The notes beneath the pieces are model-generated. The model saw only the letters and a program-made list of their open reading frames with translations. It searched no databases and was not told where the DNA came from. DNA of 12,107 bases from an uncultured Fretibacterium sp. (lineage in GTDB: Bacteria > Synergistota > Synergistia > Synergistales > Aminobacteriaceae): NCBI GenBank assembly GCA_937892105.1, contig CALAUZ010000078.1, forward strand, positions 1 through 12,107. The letters are read 5' to 3'. The stretch's first letter is position 1, and each line of letters starts with the position of its first letter. A program made the position numbers and the translations under genes. Below are positions 1-5,998 of this stretch, piece by piece.

Positions 1-1342
1 CAATGACTTCTGCCGGCACTGGAGGAGTGATGAAGATATGGAACTTGATTATCCCGTTCAAGATATCCGTGTAAGAATTTTCATCTTCCCTGAACTCTAC
101 CCGAGCACCTAAGAGAGCTTCAATAGCTACTAGGCTATTAAGGTACATGTTGAAGCTGTTCACGATTGTCCTTATAAGTCTGGGAGTGATAGGCTGATCA
201 ACTTTCTGCCAGAAGGTCAAGATGAACTGATTGCCTAAGAAGTCGAACATTCTGCGTACAGGAATGAAGCAATCTTTAGCGTCAGTGTTAGAAGGATAAG
301 CACCTGTTCTATTGCCCCAAGCTCTCCAGCCTCCTATCCAGTTTAAAGCAGTAACGATACCTTGACCGTTAAGATAGTTAGCCTGTTCTAGGGTTAATCC
401 TATTTCGTCGCCGCTAGCATTCACACAACTATCCATCTGAAGGAGTTCATTACTAGGGGACTTAAAGGGTAAATCTTTGTGAGCCGCGTCAGTTTTATTC
501 ATGAGGCCGATAAGCTGAGTGCTTAAGTGAAAGACCTTGCCATCAAGTGAAATTTTTGGCCAGCAAGCAATCATTCTCTCAGCGACATAGTTATGAGTAT
601 TCTTCCAGTCCGGAACGTCACTGTAAGTCGTAGCACCTGAAGCGTCACAAGGAATATCTACGACACATACGCCAGTGAATACACCTGAGATATTATCAGC
701 TTTAGCTCTCATGACTGCCGCGACCCCACTATTTTCACTGAACTTAGGAGCGCCGATTAATCCAGGTACGAGCCTAAATTTAGGGAACACTCTATTAACG
801 AGTTCAAGGCCTGTGTATTTTCCTGTTGAAGCATTAACTCCACCGATAACGTCATTATTAGTAACGAGTGAAGGTTTAGCCTTGACCAAAGAGTCTATAG
901 TTAAGCTAGCTGCACTTGTAGTGATATAGGCATTACCTTCATCATCGTAGAGCAATTCATGATTATCCGCGCTAATGACATTCTTACCGAGAGAGACTTT
1001 GCCATTAGACGCAGTGAAAGTAGTGCCGTCTTCAGGAGCGATTATCTCTTTATGAGTATCCGGGTCAAAGACATTAATCAGCACGCAAGGAGCCTGCCCG
1101 AATAAAGCGAACTGAGAATAGATGAACTCACAAAGGGTGTAATTCTCCCAGTCATCAGAATAGCCGAAAGACTTCACAGCTTCTTCGTAAGTGTATACGA
1201 GCTTAGGAACGTTGACACAAGATTTATCGGCCAAAAAGACCGGAGCAGTCCCTACAATAACGGGTAATCCAGCTTCAGATTGAGCCGGAGCAACGATACT
1301 AGTAGGGACTTCGGATTTATAAACGCCATGACGGAAGGGCAT
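1..1342 (-). CDS. Contractile tail sheath protein (partial, C-terminus beyond left edge)
   Basis: The frame is open from ATG 1342-1340 to the left edge and gives 447 residues without a stop. The sheath polymerises around the tail tube and contracts to drive injection. The start MPFRHGVYKSEVPTS is typical of sheath N-termini. At about residues 330-400 the conserved core is visible: ALNWIGGWRAWGNRTG, then PVRRMFDFLGNQF, FWQKVDQPITPRLI and SLVAIEALLGARVEF. This matches the phage tail sheath family (P2 FI-like), and the usual length of about 470-490 aa means only the last part of the C-terminal domain is missing. The start overlaps the stop of the upstream 78-aa gene by one base (TAATG), so the two are probably translationally coupled; AGGCAGG lies upstream. 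The protein shows that the phage has a contractile tail even though its head genes are lambda-like. Confidence 0.93.
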   Translation of the reverse strand, partial: MPFRHGVYKSEVPTSIVAPAQSEAGLPVIVGTAPVFLADKSCVNVPKLVYTYEEAVKSFGYSDDWENYTLCEFIYSQFALFGQAPCVLINVFDPDTHKEIIAPEDGTTFTASNGKVSLGKNVISADNHELLYDDEGNAYITTSAASLTIDSLVKAKPSLVTNNDVIGGVNASTGKYTGLELVNRVFPKFRLVPGLIGAPKFSENSGVAAVMRAKADNISGVFTGVCVVDIPCDASGATTYSDVPDWKNTHNYVAERMIACWPKISLDGKVFHLSTQLIGLMNKTDAAHKDLPFKSPSNELLQMDSCVNASGDEIGLTLEQANYLNGQGIVTALNWIGGWRAWGNRTGAYPSNTDAKDCFIPVRRMFDFLGNQFILTFWQKVDQPITPRLIRTIVNSFNMYLNSLVAIEALLGARVEFREDENSYTDILNGIIKFHIFITPPVPAEVI

Positions 1343-1578
1343 TATTTTACGCCTGCCTTTCTCTCAATCTCTGAGTAAATATGATGCAAATGTTCACCTT
1401 TAGTTCGGGTTTTAGTGATAGCTTCCGTAATATCCTCAATGGGGACTATAAGGCTCTCAATCTCTGGATAAAGGGCTATAGCTGCTTTGACTTGGCCGGG
1501 AATGCCGTCTAAATAGACCTGATTACGTAGCAAGCCTAATTTCTGGACATTAGGGCCAACATACATTACTTGGCTCAT
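1342..1578 (-). CDS. Small conserved tail-associated protein upstream of the sheath
   Basis: This 78-aa protein starts MSQVMYVGPNVQKLGLLRN and has no membrane segment, cysteine motif or signal peptide. Short proteins with a YVGPN...LGLL...QVY start are, from memory, found just before sheath genes in myovirus-like prophages, with no assigned biochemical role. A baseplate, neck or chaperone role is possible but not shown. The ATG is preceded by AAGAAGG with nine bases between, a slightly long but usable Shine-Dalgarno spacing. It is the first minus-strand gene after the plus-strand membrane cassette and begins 48 bp from the divergent gene at 1627. Its stop overlaps the sheath start. I saw no convincing promoter in the 48-bp gap, so how the sheath unit is transcribed past the opposing cassette is open. 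Confidence 0.75.
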   Translation of the reverse strand: MSQVMYVGPNVQKLGLLRNQVYLDGIPGQVKAAIALYPEIESLIVPIEDITEAITKTRTKGEHLHHIYSEIERKAGVK

Positions 1579-1626
1579 GTGTAATAACCTTCTTTCTGTT
1601 AGGATAATTTTTGAGGTGATAACTTG

Positions 1627-1785
1627 ATGATACGCGATAAATTAGCCGAGAGAATGGCTCTCAGAGAAGAACGCAGAAAACTTGAAGATAAACGTTTTTA
1701 CGAGTTAATGAAGCTCGTAGTATATGGAACATTAGGGGTATTCGGGTCAATCTTAGGGCTGCTAATATGCCTATTAATGAGGTGA
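1627..1785 (+). CDS. Small single-pass membrane protein (52 aa)
   Basis: A short plus-strand gene with ATG at 1627 and TGA at 1783-1785. GAGGTGAT lies six bases before the ATG, an almost ideal ribosome binding site and the main support for the gene. Residues 1-25 are strongly charged (MIRDKLAERMALREERRKLE) and probably helical. Residues about 29-50 form a hydrophobic segment (LVVYGTLGVFGSILGLLICLL) ending in a positively charged MR. The predicted topology is a cytoplasmic charged N-terminus and one membrane helix. The stop lies within the Shine-Dalgarno region of the next plus-strand gene, so the two form an operon. The function is not recognisable. Holin/antiholin, superinfection exclusion or a small toxin-like protein are all possible. 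Confidence 0.7.
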   Translation: MIRDKLAERMALREERRKLEDKRFYELMKLVVYGTLGVFGSILGLLICLLMR

Positions 1786-1789
1786 GGTC

Positions 1790-2011
1790 ATGAGCGAGGA
1801 ATATATCCGCAAAGACGTGTACGACGCAGATCAAGATACTATAGCTGAGGCAATAACAGACCTTCGGGATAGGATGGATGATTACAAGGCTTCAACGTCA
1901 CACCAAGTATCTTTCTGGGGAGTGTTGATAGCAGTGATAGCATTCTTATTCGCTGGAATGCAAATCGGGATAGCAGTTATTCTGTACATTCTGAGCCAGC
2001 CTCACCCCTAA
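1790..2011 (+). CDS. Small membrane protein with XhlA-like architecture (73 aa)
   Basis: ATG 1790 is preceded by GAGGTGAGGTC, a strong ribosome binding site. The soluble N-terminal part (residues 1-38, IRKDVYDADQDTIAEAITDL and RDRMDDY) is acidic with heptad-like spacing. It is followed by one long hydrophobic segment, about residues 41-69 (WGVLIAVIAFLFAGMQIGIA). This soluble-helix-then-tail-anchor layout resembles XhlA-type hemolysin/lysis accessory proteins of PBSX-like prophages, but I see no diagnostic motif. The gene is read opposite to every structural gene around it and ends two bases from the stop of the tail-terminator gene. It forms a tight pair with the 52-aa membrane protein four bases upstream. 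A lysis or exclusion moron is the likeliest reading. Confidence 0.78.
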   Translation: MSEEYIRKDVYDADQDTIAEAITDLRDRMDDYKASTSHQVSFWGVLIAVIAFLFAGMQIGIAVILYILSQPHP

Positions 2012-2012
2012 G

Positions 2013-2558
2013 CTATAATCTCTGTGGCTTCATTCCTCCGTGAAGGTAATCCCAATTCTGCAAAGGCCTTCCTGAATAGAACACTAAATCCTGTTCGCCA
2101 TACCAGACCGGCCAAGTTTCAAGCTCTAGTAATCTTGACTTCATAGGCATCTGAAGAATATATTTTTTCCCTAGAACTCTATGCTCAAACAGCTTTTGCC
2201 TGATTTTTTCCTGCATGGTCAAGATATACCGGTAGCCTTGACAGTTTTTAGAATCATCATAAATTCCAGAAAGTATCTTTACGTCTATTGAGCTATGAGC
2301 CGGAGAATTTTCTTCAGTGTCAATCATTTCTCCCAGCTTAACGACTATACAAGGGAAATTGCTCTCATAATCACTAGCTTCATAACCATCTAGGCCTTTT
2401 CTGGATTTTTCAGTGTAAGTTATCCCGTCTGGCTGTGGAGTATATTGGGCAAAGATTTTAACTTCCTGCAATACACCTGATTTATTGGGCAAAGAATATC
2501 CCGTGAACTCGTCACTTAGGCATGTAACTAAAGCATCAAGGAAATTCTCTCTAGTCAA
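2013..2558 (-). CDS. Tail terminator / tail completion-like protein (lambda U position)
   Basis: This 181-aa soluble protein is probably the tail terminator that caps the tail tube and joins it to the head connector. The pattern FPCIVVKLGEMIDTEENSP, then VKILSGIYDD, then GYRYILTMQEKIRQKLFEHR and ETWPVWYGEQDLVFY matches proteins of that role in contractile-tailed phages of low-GC bacteria. It also sits in the gpU position directly after the gpZ-like gene. The start is TTG at 2558: GGGAGGTGA, a near-perfect Shine-Dalgarno, lies six bases before it and no suitably placed ATG exists. That sequence also contains the stop of the upstream gene. The 3' end faces the plus-strand membrane pair tail to tail with one base between the stop codons. 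Confidence 0.72.
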   Translation of the reverse strand: MTRENFLDALVTCLSDEFTGYSLPNKSGVLQEVKIFAQYTPQPDGITYTEKSRKGLDGYEASDYESNFPCIVVKLGEMIDTEENSPAHSSIDVKILSGIYDDSKNCQGYRYILTMQEKIRQKLFEHRVLGKKYILQMPMKSRLLELETWPVWYGEQDLVFYSGRPLQNWDYLHGGMKPQRL

Positions 2559-2564
2559 GAAAAA

Positions 2565-2573
2565 TCACCTCCC
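2565..2573 (-). promoter_or_regulatory. Strong ribosome binding site that decides a TTG start
   Basis: On the minus strand the bases read GGGAGGTGA, fully complementary in AGGTGA to the 16S 3' end, six bases before the TTG at 2558. Its TGA is also the stop of the gpZ-like gene, which couples the two genes. Confidence 0.8.
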
Positions 2574-3107
2574 TTCTCTCCATAATCTGAATAACTCAGC
2601 CTTAATGATTTTCTCAGCAGCAGCAATAGCTTCATCATGAAGTTCTTCGTTCCATTGAGCAATTTGGGGAATAGCAGGGCCGACAAGCTTTTCAATGGGA
2701 AGTCTAGGATTGCCTACCCTAGCAAAAGGTTTAAAACTCCCCCCAGAAGGTGCATAGAGAAAAGCCCTCCCTAAAGGCTTAACCCCTGCATCACGTCTTA
2801 CAGCAGCTCGTAACACTTTAGGTTTTTTTGGCCTATTTTTTGGTGTGAGCTTGTAATGTTCTAGGGATAATCTTTTGCCAGTGAATTTTATATACGAAGT
2901 GTGATATTTCGTAGTAGCTGCTGAAGTCTTGGCCTGAATAGATTTATTGACCTCTCCACGCTTAACGTAATACTCTCTAGTTATGCCTTCAAGGAACACG
3001 TTTTTAGCAGCTTTTAGAGCGGCCTTCATAGCGTTAGGGATTTTTCTAGTGACAGTTCGCCCCAAGTTAATCGGAGCAAAACTGCCTGTGACTCTCATAG
3101 TAATCAT
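2565..3107 (-). CDS. Minor tail protein Z-like (head-tail connector/tail assembly)
   Basis: This basic 180-aa protein fits the prophage minor tail protein Z family. Its N-terminal half is rich in Lys/Arg and Ala (IPNAMKAALKAAKNVF, residues 24-39). A central YIKFTGKRLSLEHYKL is followed by the C-terminal signature RAFLYAPSGGSFKPFARVG and then RLPIEKLVGPAIPQI (about residues 135-149). In that family this part reads as a gain-of-function-looking FVR...RLPI...GPSVP motif. The length is close to lambda gpZ (192 aa), and it follows the FII-like gene as in lambda. ATG 3107 overlaps the preceding stop as ATGA and has no close Shine-Dalgarno, so it is probably translated by coupling; a second in-frame ATG lies three codons later. 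No cysteine or membrane features are seen. Confidence 0.8.
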   Translation of the reverse strand: MITMRVTGSFAPINLGRTVTRKIPNAMKAALKAAKNVFLEGITREYYVKRGEVNKSIQAKTSAATTKYHTSYIKFTGKRLSLEHYKLTPKNRPKKPKVLRAAVRRDAGVKPLGRAFLYAPSGGSFKPFARVGNPRLPIEKLVGPAIPQIAQWNEELHDEAIAAAEKIIKAELFRLWREGR

Positions 3108-3457
3108 TCAGTGCATTCAAGCTCCATTCTGATAATGTCCCCTGAAGGGTTAGAGACGCTAGTGATTACATAAAGTTTGCCATCAATTCTTAAGCTGTCA
3201 TTGACCTTCATGCCTATCATGTCAGTATTACGGACTATTAACACGCTATGAGATTGAGACAAGCCTTCATGTTCGTAGCTAACGGTGATTTTCTCATTCT
3301 TGACGGGAGTTAGGACACACATAATCTTATGCCCGTCGAGGTTGCGTTCTCTTGCGAAGGCTATAAAGAATGCTTCACTTTCTAGTAAGTCTGGCTGAAT
3401 GCCTTCATAGATTGATCGTAAGTTCCAGCCTGAAGCCTGATAGTCTGAAGTATACAT
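3104..3457 (-). CDS. Head-tail attachment protein, gpFII-like
   Basis: The 117 aa equal the length of lambda gpFII, the connector protein to which the tail docks. The C-terminal half carries the beta-rich pattern of that family: SHSVLIVRNTDMIGMKVNDS, then LRIDGKLYVITSVSNPSGD, then a final hydrophobic strand IIRMELE. This parallels FVRTDEV..L..GDTLTI....F.VDRV in lambda FII. In lambda the gene order is E-FI-FII-Z, and here it lies between the methyltransferase and the Z-like gene, supporting the call. ATG 3457 is preceded by GAGGACTAGAA, a good ribosome binding site. The 10-base string GAGGACTAGA occurs twice in a row here: the first copy holds the methyltransferase stop and the second this Shine-Dalgarno. 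Confidence 0.78.
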   Translation of the reverse strand: MYTSDYQASGWNLRSIYEGIQPDLLESEAFFIAFARERNLDGHKIMCVLTPVKNEKITVSYEHEGLSQSHSVLIVRNTDMIGMKVNDSLRIDGKLYVITSVSNPSGDIIRMELECTE

Positions 3458-3469
3458 TTCTAGTCCTCT

Positions 3470-4369
3470 CTAGTCCTCGTAAGGTATTCGACCATTAGTG
3501 AGTGTGTTGTAGCGGTTAATGATGACGTCGCAGTAGTCTGGGGATAACTCCATCATGAGGCAGGTGCGTCCTGTGAGTTCTGCGGCAATGAGGGTAGTTC
3601 CTGATCCTCCGAAACAGTCTAGGATAACGTCTCCGGGCTGAGAAAAGTCGTTGAGGATAGACATGTGGAGTTCTACGGGCTTTTGTGTGGGGTGAACGCG
3701 AGCATTGAGTAATTTATCTCCATCTGAGACGTTACCATTAAGCCTGAAGGTGTATTTGCGAATACGTGTGCTAATGTTAGTCCAAGCGAGTTCGCCGTCT
3801 CCAAAGCTGAGCGTTGGAGCATTTTTGCACTTGTCCCAGAATAACCAGCCGCAAGAGGGGGGTAAGATGTCAGTGAAATTCTGCCCTCCCCAGATGATGT
3901 AGTAGTTACATACTCTGCGTAAAAGCCGGTAATGTTCCCTGAACATGTTCCCGTTATTGTCGCCGAGCACCGGAGAATAAATCTTGCCTTTGCTCCCTAC
4001 TTGTCCCGTTTTCCTGTTGACTATGTTTATTCCGTAAGGCGGGTCGGTAAGGACGAGGTCGACTTTCCTGTATCCTTTGTTTCTAGAGCCCCCCCTGTAT
4101 CCCACATCTTCAGAGACCCCCCTGTATCCCCACTTAGCTGTGACCCCCCTAAATCCCCCCTTATCATGGGGGACTTGCTCGTGTGCTCCCGCCACAGAGA
4201 TGGGGAGGGAAGGGGAGGGGTCATCTCCAGACATGGGGAGGGAAGGGGAGGGGGTATCTAGATACGGGGAGGGACTATCTCCTATCAATGCTTCTATGTC
4301 CTCATAGCTCGTAGCGTCTCCGCACATAAGCCTATGCCGCCCAAGCTGCACTATCTCTCCATACTTCAT
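3470..4369 (-). CDS. Site-specific DNA methyltransferase, beta class, with repeat-built insertion
   Basis: It probably methylates adenine N6 or cytosine N4 in a specific DNA site using S-adenosylmethionine. Counting from ATG 4369 (299 aa): the start KYGEIVQLGRHRLMCGDAT is the usual family opening; catalytic motif IV DPPY is at 109-112; then FWDKCKNAPTLSFGDGELAW (177-196) and HPTQKP (226-231); the AdoMet motif I LDCFGGSGTT is at 250-259 with acidic E274. DPPY before FGGSGTT is the beta-class order. Residues about 33-102, between GDATSYEDIEALI and KVDLVLTDPPYG, are an extra low-complexity block of PSPSLP units and four G-Y/F-R-G nonapeptides that relatives lack. All catalytic motifs are in frame here. 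ATG overlaps the capsid stop (TGATG) and has a poor ribosome site, implying coupling; a GTG at 4372 is an alternative. Late expression would modify DNA as it is packaged. Confidence 0.92.
   Translation of the reverse strand: MKYGEIVQLGRHRLMCGDATSYEDIEALIGDSPSPYLDTPSPSLPMSGDDPSPSLPISVAGAHEQVPHDKGGFRGVTAKWGYRGVSEDVGYRGGSRNKGYRKVDLVLTDPPYGINIVNRKTGQVGSKGKIYSPVLGDNNGNMFREHYRLLRRVCNYYIIWGGQNFTDILPPSCGWLFWDKCKNAPTLSFGDGELAWTNISTRIRKYTFRLNGNVSDGDKLLNARVHPTQKPVELHMSILNDFSQPGDVILDCFGGSGTTLIAAELTGRTCLMMELSPDYCDVIINRYNTLTNGRIPYED
4061..4168 (-). repeat. Four imperfect 27-bp tandem repeats encoding nonapeptides
   Basis: The plus strand shows four units starting at 4061, 4088, 4115 and 4142, most beginning GACCCCCCTGTATCC or a close variant. 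On the coding strand they give HDKGGFRGV, TAKWGYRGV, SEDVGYRGG and SRNKGYRKV. Each unit is nine codons, so gain or loss of a unit keeps frame. The units carry C-runs: seven bases at 4089-4095 and six at 4117-4122, 4144-4149 and 4155-4160. The end of the last unit forms a TCCCCC/GGGGGA hairpin (4154-4173). Confidence 0.9.
4202..4273 (+). repeat. G-rich repeats with two G-quadruplex motifs
   Basis: The plus strand has GGGGAGGGAAGGGGAGGGG at 4202-4220 and nearly the same string again at 4235-4254, a 33-bp period, plus a partial copy GGGGAGGGA at 4266-4274. Each full copy has four runs of three or more G separated by one or two bases, the classic quadruplex pattern. On the coding strand they yield the PSPSLP peptides of the methyltransferase insertion. 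Confidence 0.85.
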
Positions 4370-5409
4370 CACGCAACGTTCTTTAAGACATACCAGCTTT
4401 CATTATCCCTCGGCATAGGTAACGCCCTCGAACTCAACACTAACTTCCTCACAGGAGGGTCTTCCTCCGCCACTACGTAAGGCACATACTCGCTCATACT
4501 AGACACATAATCCCTCGTCTTAGGATTAAGATACGTCACTGTTCCATGAAGCATCATGTTACGTTCCTTGCTCGACTGCATAATCACCGTATCAGGGTCT
4601 ATAACGGGCACTAAATTCCCATTCTCATCAGCATAATACTCAGAATACTCATAGACATTCAGATATATTCCGGGTGCCTTAATCTGCATTAAAAACACTA
4701 TTCCAGGCTCTAAACTCGCTGGGTCGGGGATATTCACCCACTGATCATGACGCAATTTAAGTATGCCCTCATTCACGCACATAGCCTCACTAACATCACT
4801 GCCTACTATTAGCATATCCGGATTAACGCCATTCTTTCTAAGTACACGCGCCATCTTGGCCAGCTTCCCCAGAATGTCATAGCTAGTGCTCGTCCACTTA
4901 TTAGCGTTCGTCACAGTCTCTATATTCGCTACCTGATAATCTACCTCGCCACTTACTCCCGAGCCGTCTATCGTGAGCTTGCCATCCTGCTTAACCCTCG
5001 CGCACATATATTCTAATTTCCTGAATAATGCATCCTGAAGTTCGGCCAAGTCCCGAGCTGCTACTTCTTTTGCTCTCTCATCCGGAGTTTTATCCGAGTT
5101 CCATTCAAGCTCCCCAAAACTCTTAGTCTCCAAAGTCGCCGGAGTTATCGTTCTTGACCCTGTTATTAATGGCGCTCGATATGTCCTTAACTGATATCCT
5201 TCACGGGCTATAGGGGCACTCACTGAATACTCATCTGCATAGGGTAGCAATATCCTTTTGCTCTTACTGAACTCAAAACTTACTGTCTCTGTGGGAAAAG
5301 TTATACCGCGTGAGAAAAATCTTGACCGGAAAAATGTTCGGGGAGGGGTCGCCTTCTCTATCGCTCCACGTAAATATTTTGGCTGATAATAATCCTGCAT
5401 GTCTGTCAT
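4369..5409 (-). CDS. Major capsid protein, lambda gpE-like
   Basis: The 346-aa length is close to lambda gpE (341). The overall pattern fits the gpE family: N-terminal TPPRTFFRSRFF and FPTETVSFEF (20-47), the RTYRAPLITGSRTITP loop (75-90), the helix with DLAELQDALFRKLEYM (120-135), LRKNGVNPDMLIVGSDV (190-206), and the late region PGIYLNVYEYSEYYADENG (246-264) with VIDPDTVIM. Gene order protease-D-E supports it. GGAGGT stands two or three bases before ATG 5409, rather close, so the second ATG three codons on could also be used. A terminator-like hairpin lies just upstream. The stop overlaps the methyltransferase start, so these two products are made from one message. Confidence 0.92.
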   Translation of the reverse strand: MTDMQDYYQPKYLRGAIEKATPPRTFFRSRFFSRGITFPTETVSFEFSKSKRILLPYADEYSVSAPIAREGYQLRTYRAPLITGSRTITPATLETKSFGELEWNSDKTPDERAKEVAARDLAELQDALFRKLEYMCARVKQDGKLTIDGSGVSGEVDYQVANIETVTNANKWTSTSYDILGKLAKMARVLRKNGVNPDMLIVGSDVSEAMCVNEGILKLRHDQWVNIPDPASLEPGIVFLMQIKAPGIYLNVYEYSEYYADENGNLVPVIDPDTVIMQSSKERNMMLHGTVTYLNPKTRDYVSSMSEYVPYVVAEEDPPVRKLVLSSRALPMPRDNESWYVLKNVA

Positions 5410-5419
5410 TTACCTCCAT

Positions 5420-5450
5420 AAAAAAATGCCCCCTCATTCTCTGAGAGAGC
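5420..5450 (-). terminator. Intrinsic terminator/attenuator-like hairpin before the major capsid gene
   Basis: On the minus strand GCTCTCTCA pairs with TGAGGGGGC (nine pairs, two of them G-U) around the loop GAGAA, followed by A and seven T. This is a complete rho-independent signature. It sits after the D gene and only two bases before the capsid Shine-Dalgarno. Confidence 0.75.
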
Positions 5451-5487
5451 TGAAAATCATTGAAAGGAAGTTGACAAATTACCCTGC

Positions 5488-5493
5488 ATTATA
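5488..5493 (-). promoter_or_regulatory. Possible -10 box (TATAAT) upstream of the capsid gene
   Basis: A consensus TATAAT lies in the 126-bp gap between the D and E genes. The -35 is weak: TTGATA at 5508-5513 is close to consensus but the 14-base spacer is too short. It would start a leader containing the hairpin at 5420-5450. Confidence 0.35.
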
Positions 5494-5535
5494 CACTAAT
5501 GAGGCTATATCAAAATCCTTCACTTTACTCTTTTC

Positions 5536-5997
5536 TTAATCCACAAAAATATTCTGCTTACGTAATATCGGCCTTATTGCCTCAATCAATTCAGCATGAT
5601 CATTACTTTCTTCTTCATAGGGCAATATCACACTTCCTGCATTGAACTGCCCACTGAAATAAGCTCGGGCTATTCCTGTACTGCCTTCGGGGATCGTCTT
5701 ATCACTGCTCAGTATGCATATTTCTGCCGCACTGGATAATCCTGCACTCGTCGCTGAGACAAATCCACTTTCGCCGGACATTAAAAGCTCGCCTCGTTTA
5801 TGGTCACCTGAAGTCGCAAGCTCTATCGTATCCTGCATAACAATCCCATTCACTAATTCATCGGGCTTCACTGTATCGCTTATCTGGGAATAACTCTCAC
5901 GGTAAATCGTCATTTCGCTCTCCTGATCATCTTCAGTAGGCTCTTCGGTAGGCTCTTCAGTAGGCTCTTCGTTGTCATTCAAAATCTCGTCTGACAT
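5536..5997 (-). CDS. Head decoration protein, gpD-like, with acidic repeat tail
   Basis: This 153-aa protein is probably the outer head-stabilising protein. Residues 42-153 fit the gpD family: KRGELLMSGESGFVSATSAG (67-86), AAEICILSSDKTI (90-102), ARAYFSGQFNAGSVILP (110-126) and the C-terminal helix AELIEAIRPILRKQNIFV. It lies between protease and capsid genes as in lambda. The first ~30 residues are an added acidic arm with three EEPT units encoded by 12-bp tandem repeats; lambda gpD (110 aa) has no such arm. ATG 5997 has an ideal GGAGG seven bases upstream, giving strong translation as expected for a protein needed in hundreds of copies. The preceding protease stop ends one base away. The gene is followed by the leader/terminator region. 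Confidence 0.85.
   Translation of the reverse strand: MSDEILNDNEEPTEEPTEEPTEDDQESEMTIYRESYSQISDTVKPDELVNGIVMQDTIELATSGDHKRGELLMSGESGFVSATSAGLSSAAEICILSSDKTIPEGSTGIARAYFSGQFNAGSVILPYEEESNDHAELIEAIRPILRKQNIFVD
5931..5966 (-). repeat. Three 12-bp tandem repeats in the D-like gene
   Basis: The plus-strand unit CTTC(A/G)GTAGGCT occurs three times at 5931, 5943 and 5955, with a partial fourth. It encodes the EEPT repeats of the acidic arm. Copy-number change stays in frame. Confidence 0.9.
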
Positions 5998-5998
5998 G

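Noticed and set aside
675..929. Plus-strand frame opposite the tail sheath
   Set aside because: No ribosome site and wholly inside the sheath gene with its clear family motifs on the other strand.
1603..1608. GATAAT as promoter of the plus-strand membrane pair
   Set aside because: It lies only 18 bases before the ATG, so transcription would begin inside the ribosome site; no -35 is seen. The true promoter is unidentified.
1994..2029. Bidirectional terminator between the convergent stops
   Set aside because: Only a five-base AGCCA/TGGCT match with a long loop and no T tract.
4061..4274. CRISPR array
   Set aside because: The 27-bp units adjoin with no unique spacers, are imperfect, and are translated in frame within a methyltransferase.
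3932..4307. Open frames on the plus strand across the methyltransferase repeats
   Set aside because: They exist because the G/C-rich repeats lack stops in several frames; they have no ribosome sites and lie opposite a gene with full catalytic motifs.
5471..5476. Perfect TTGACA on the plus strand as a promoter
   Set aside because: No -10 at 16-18 bases and no plus-strand gene downstream.
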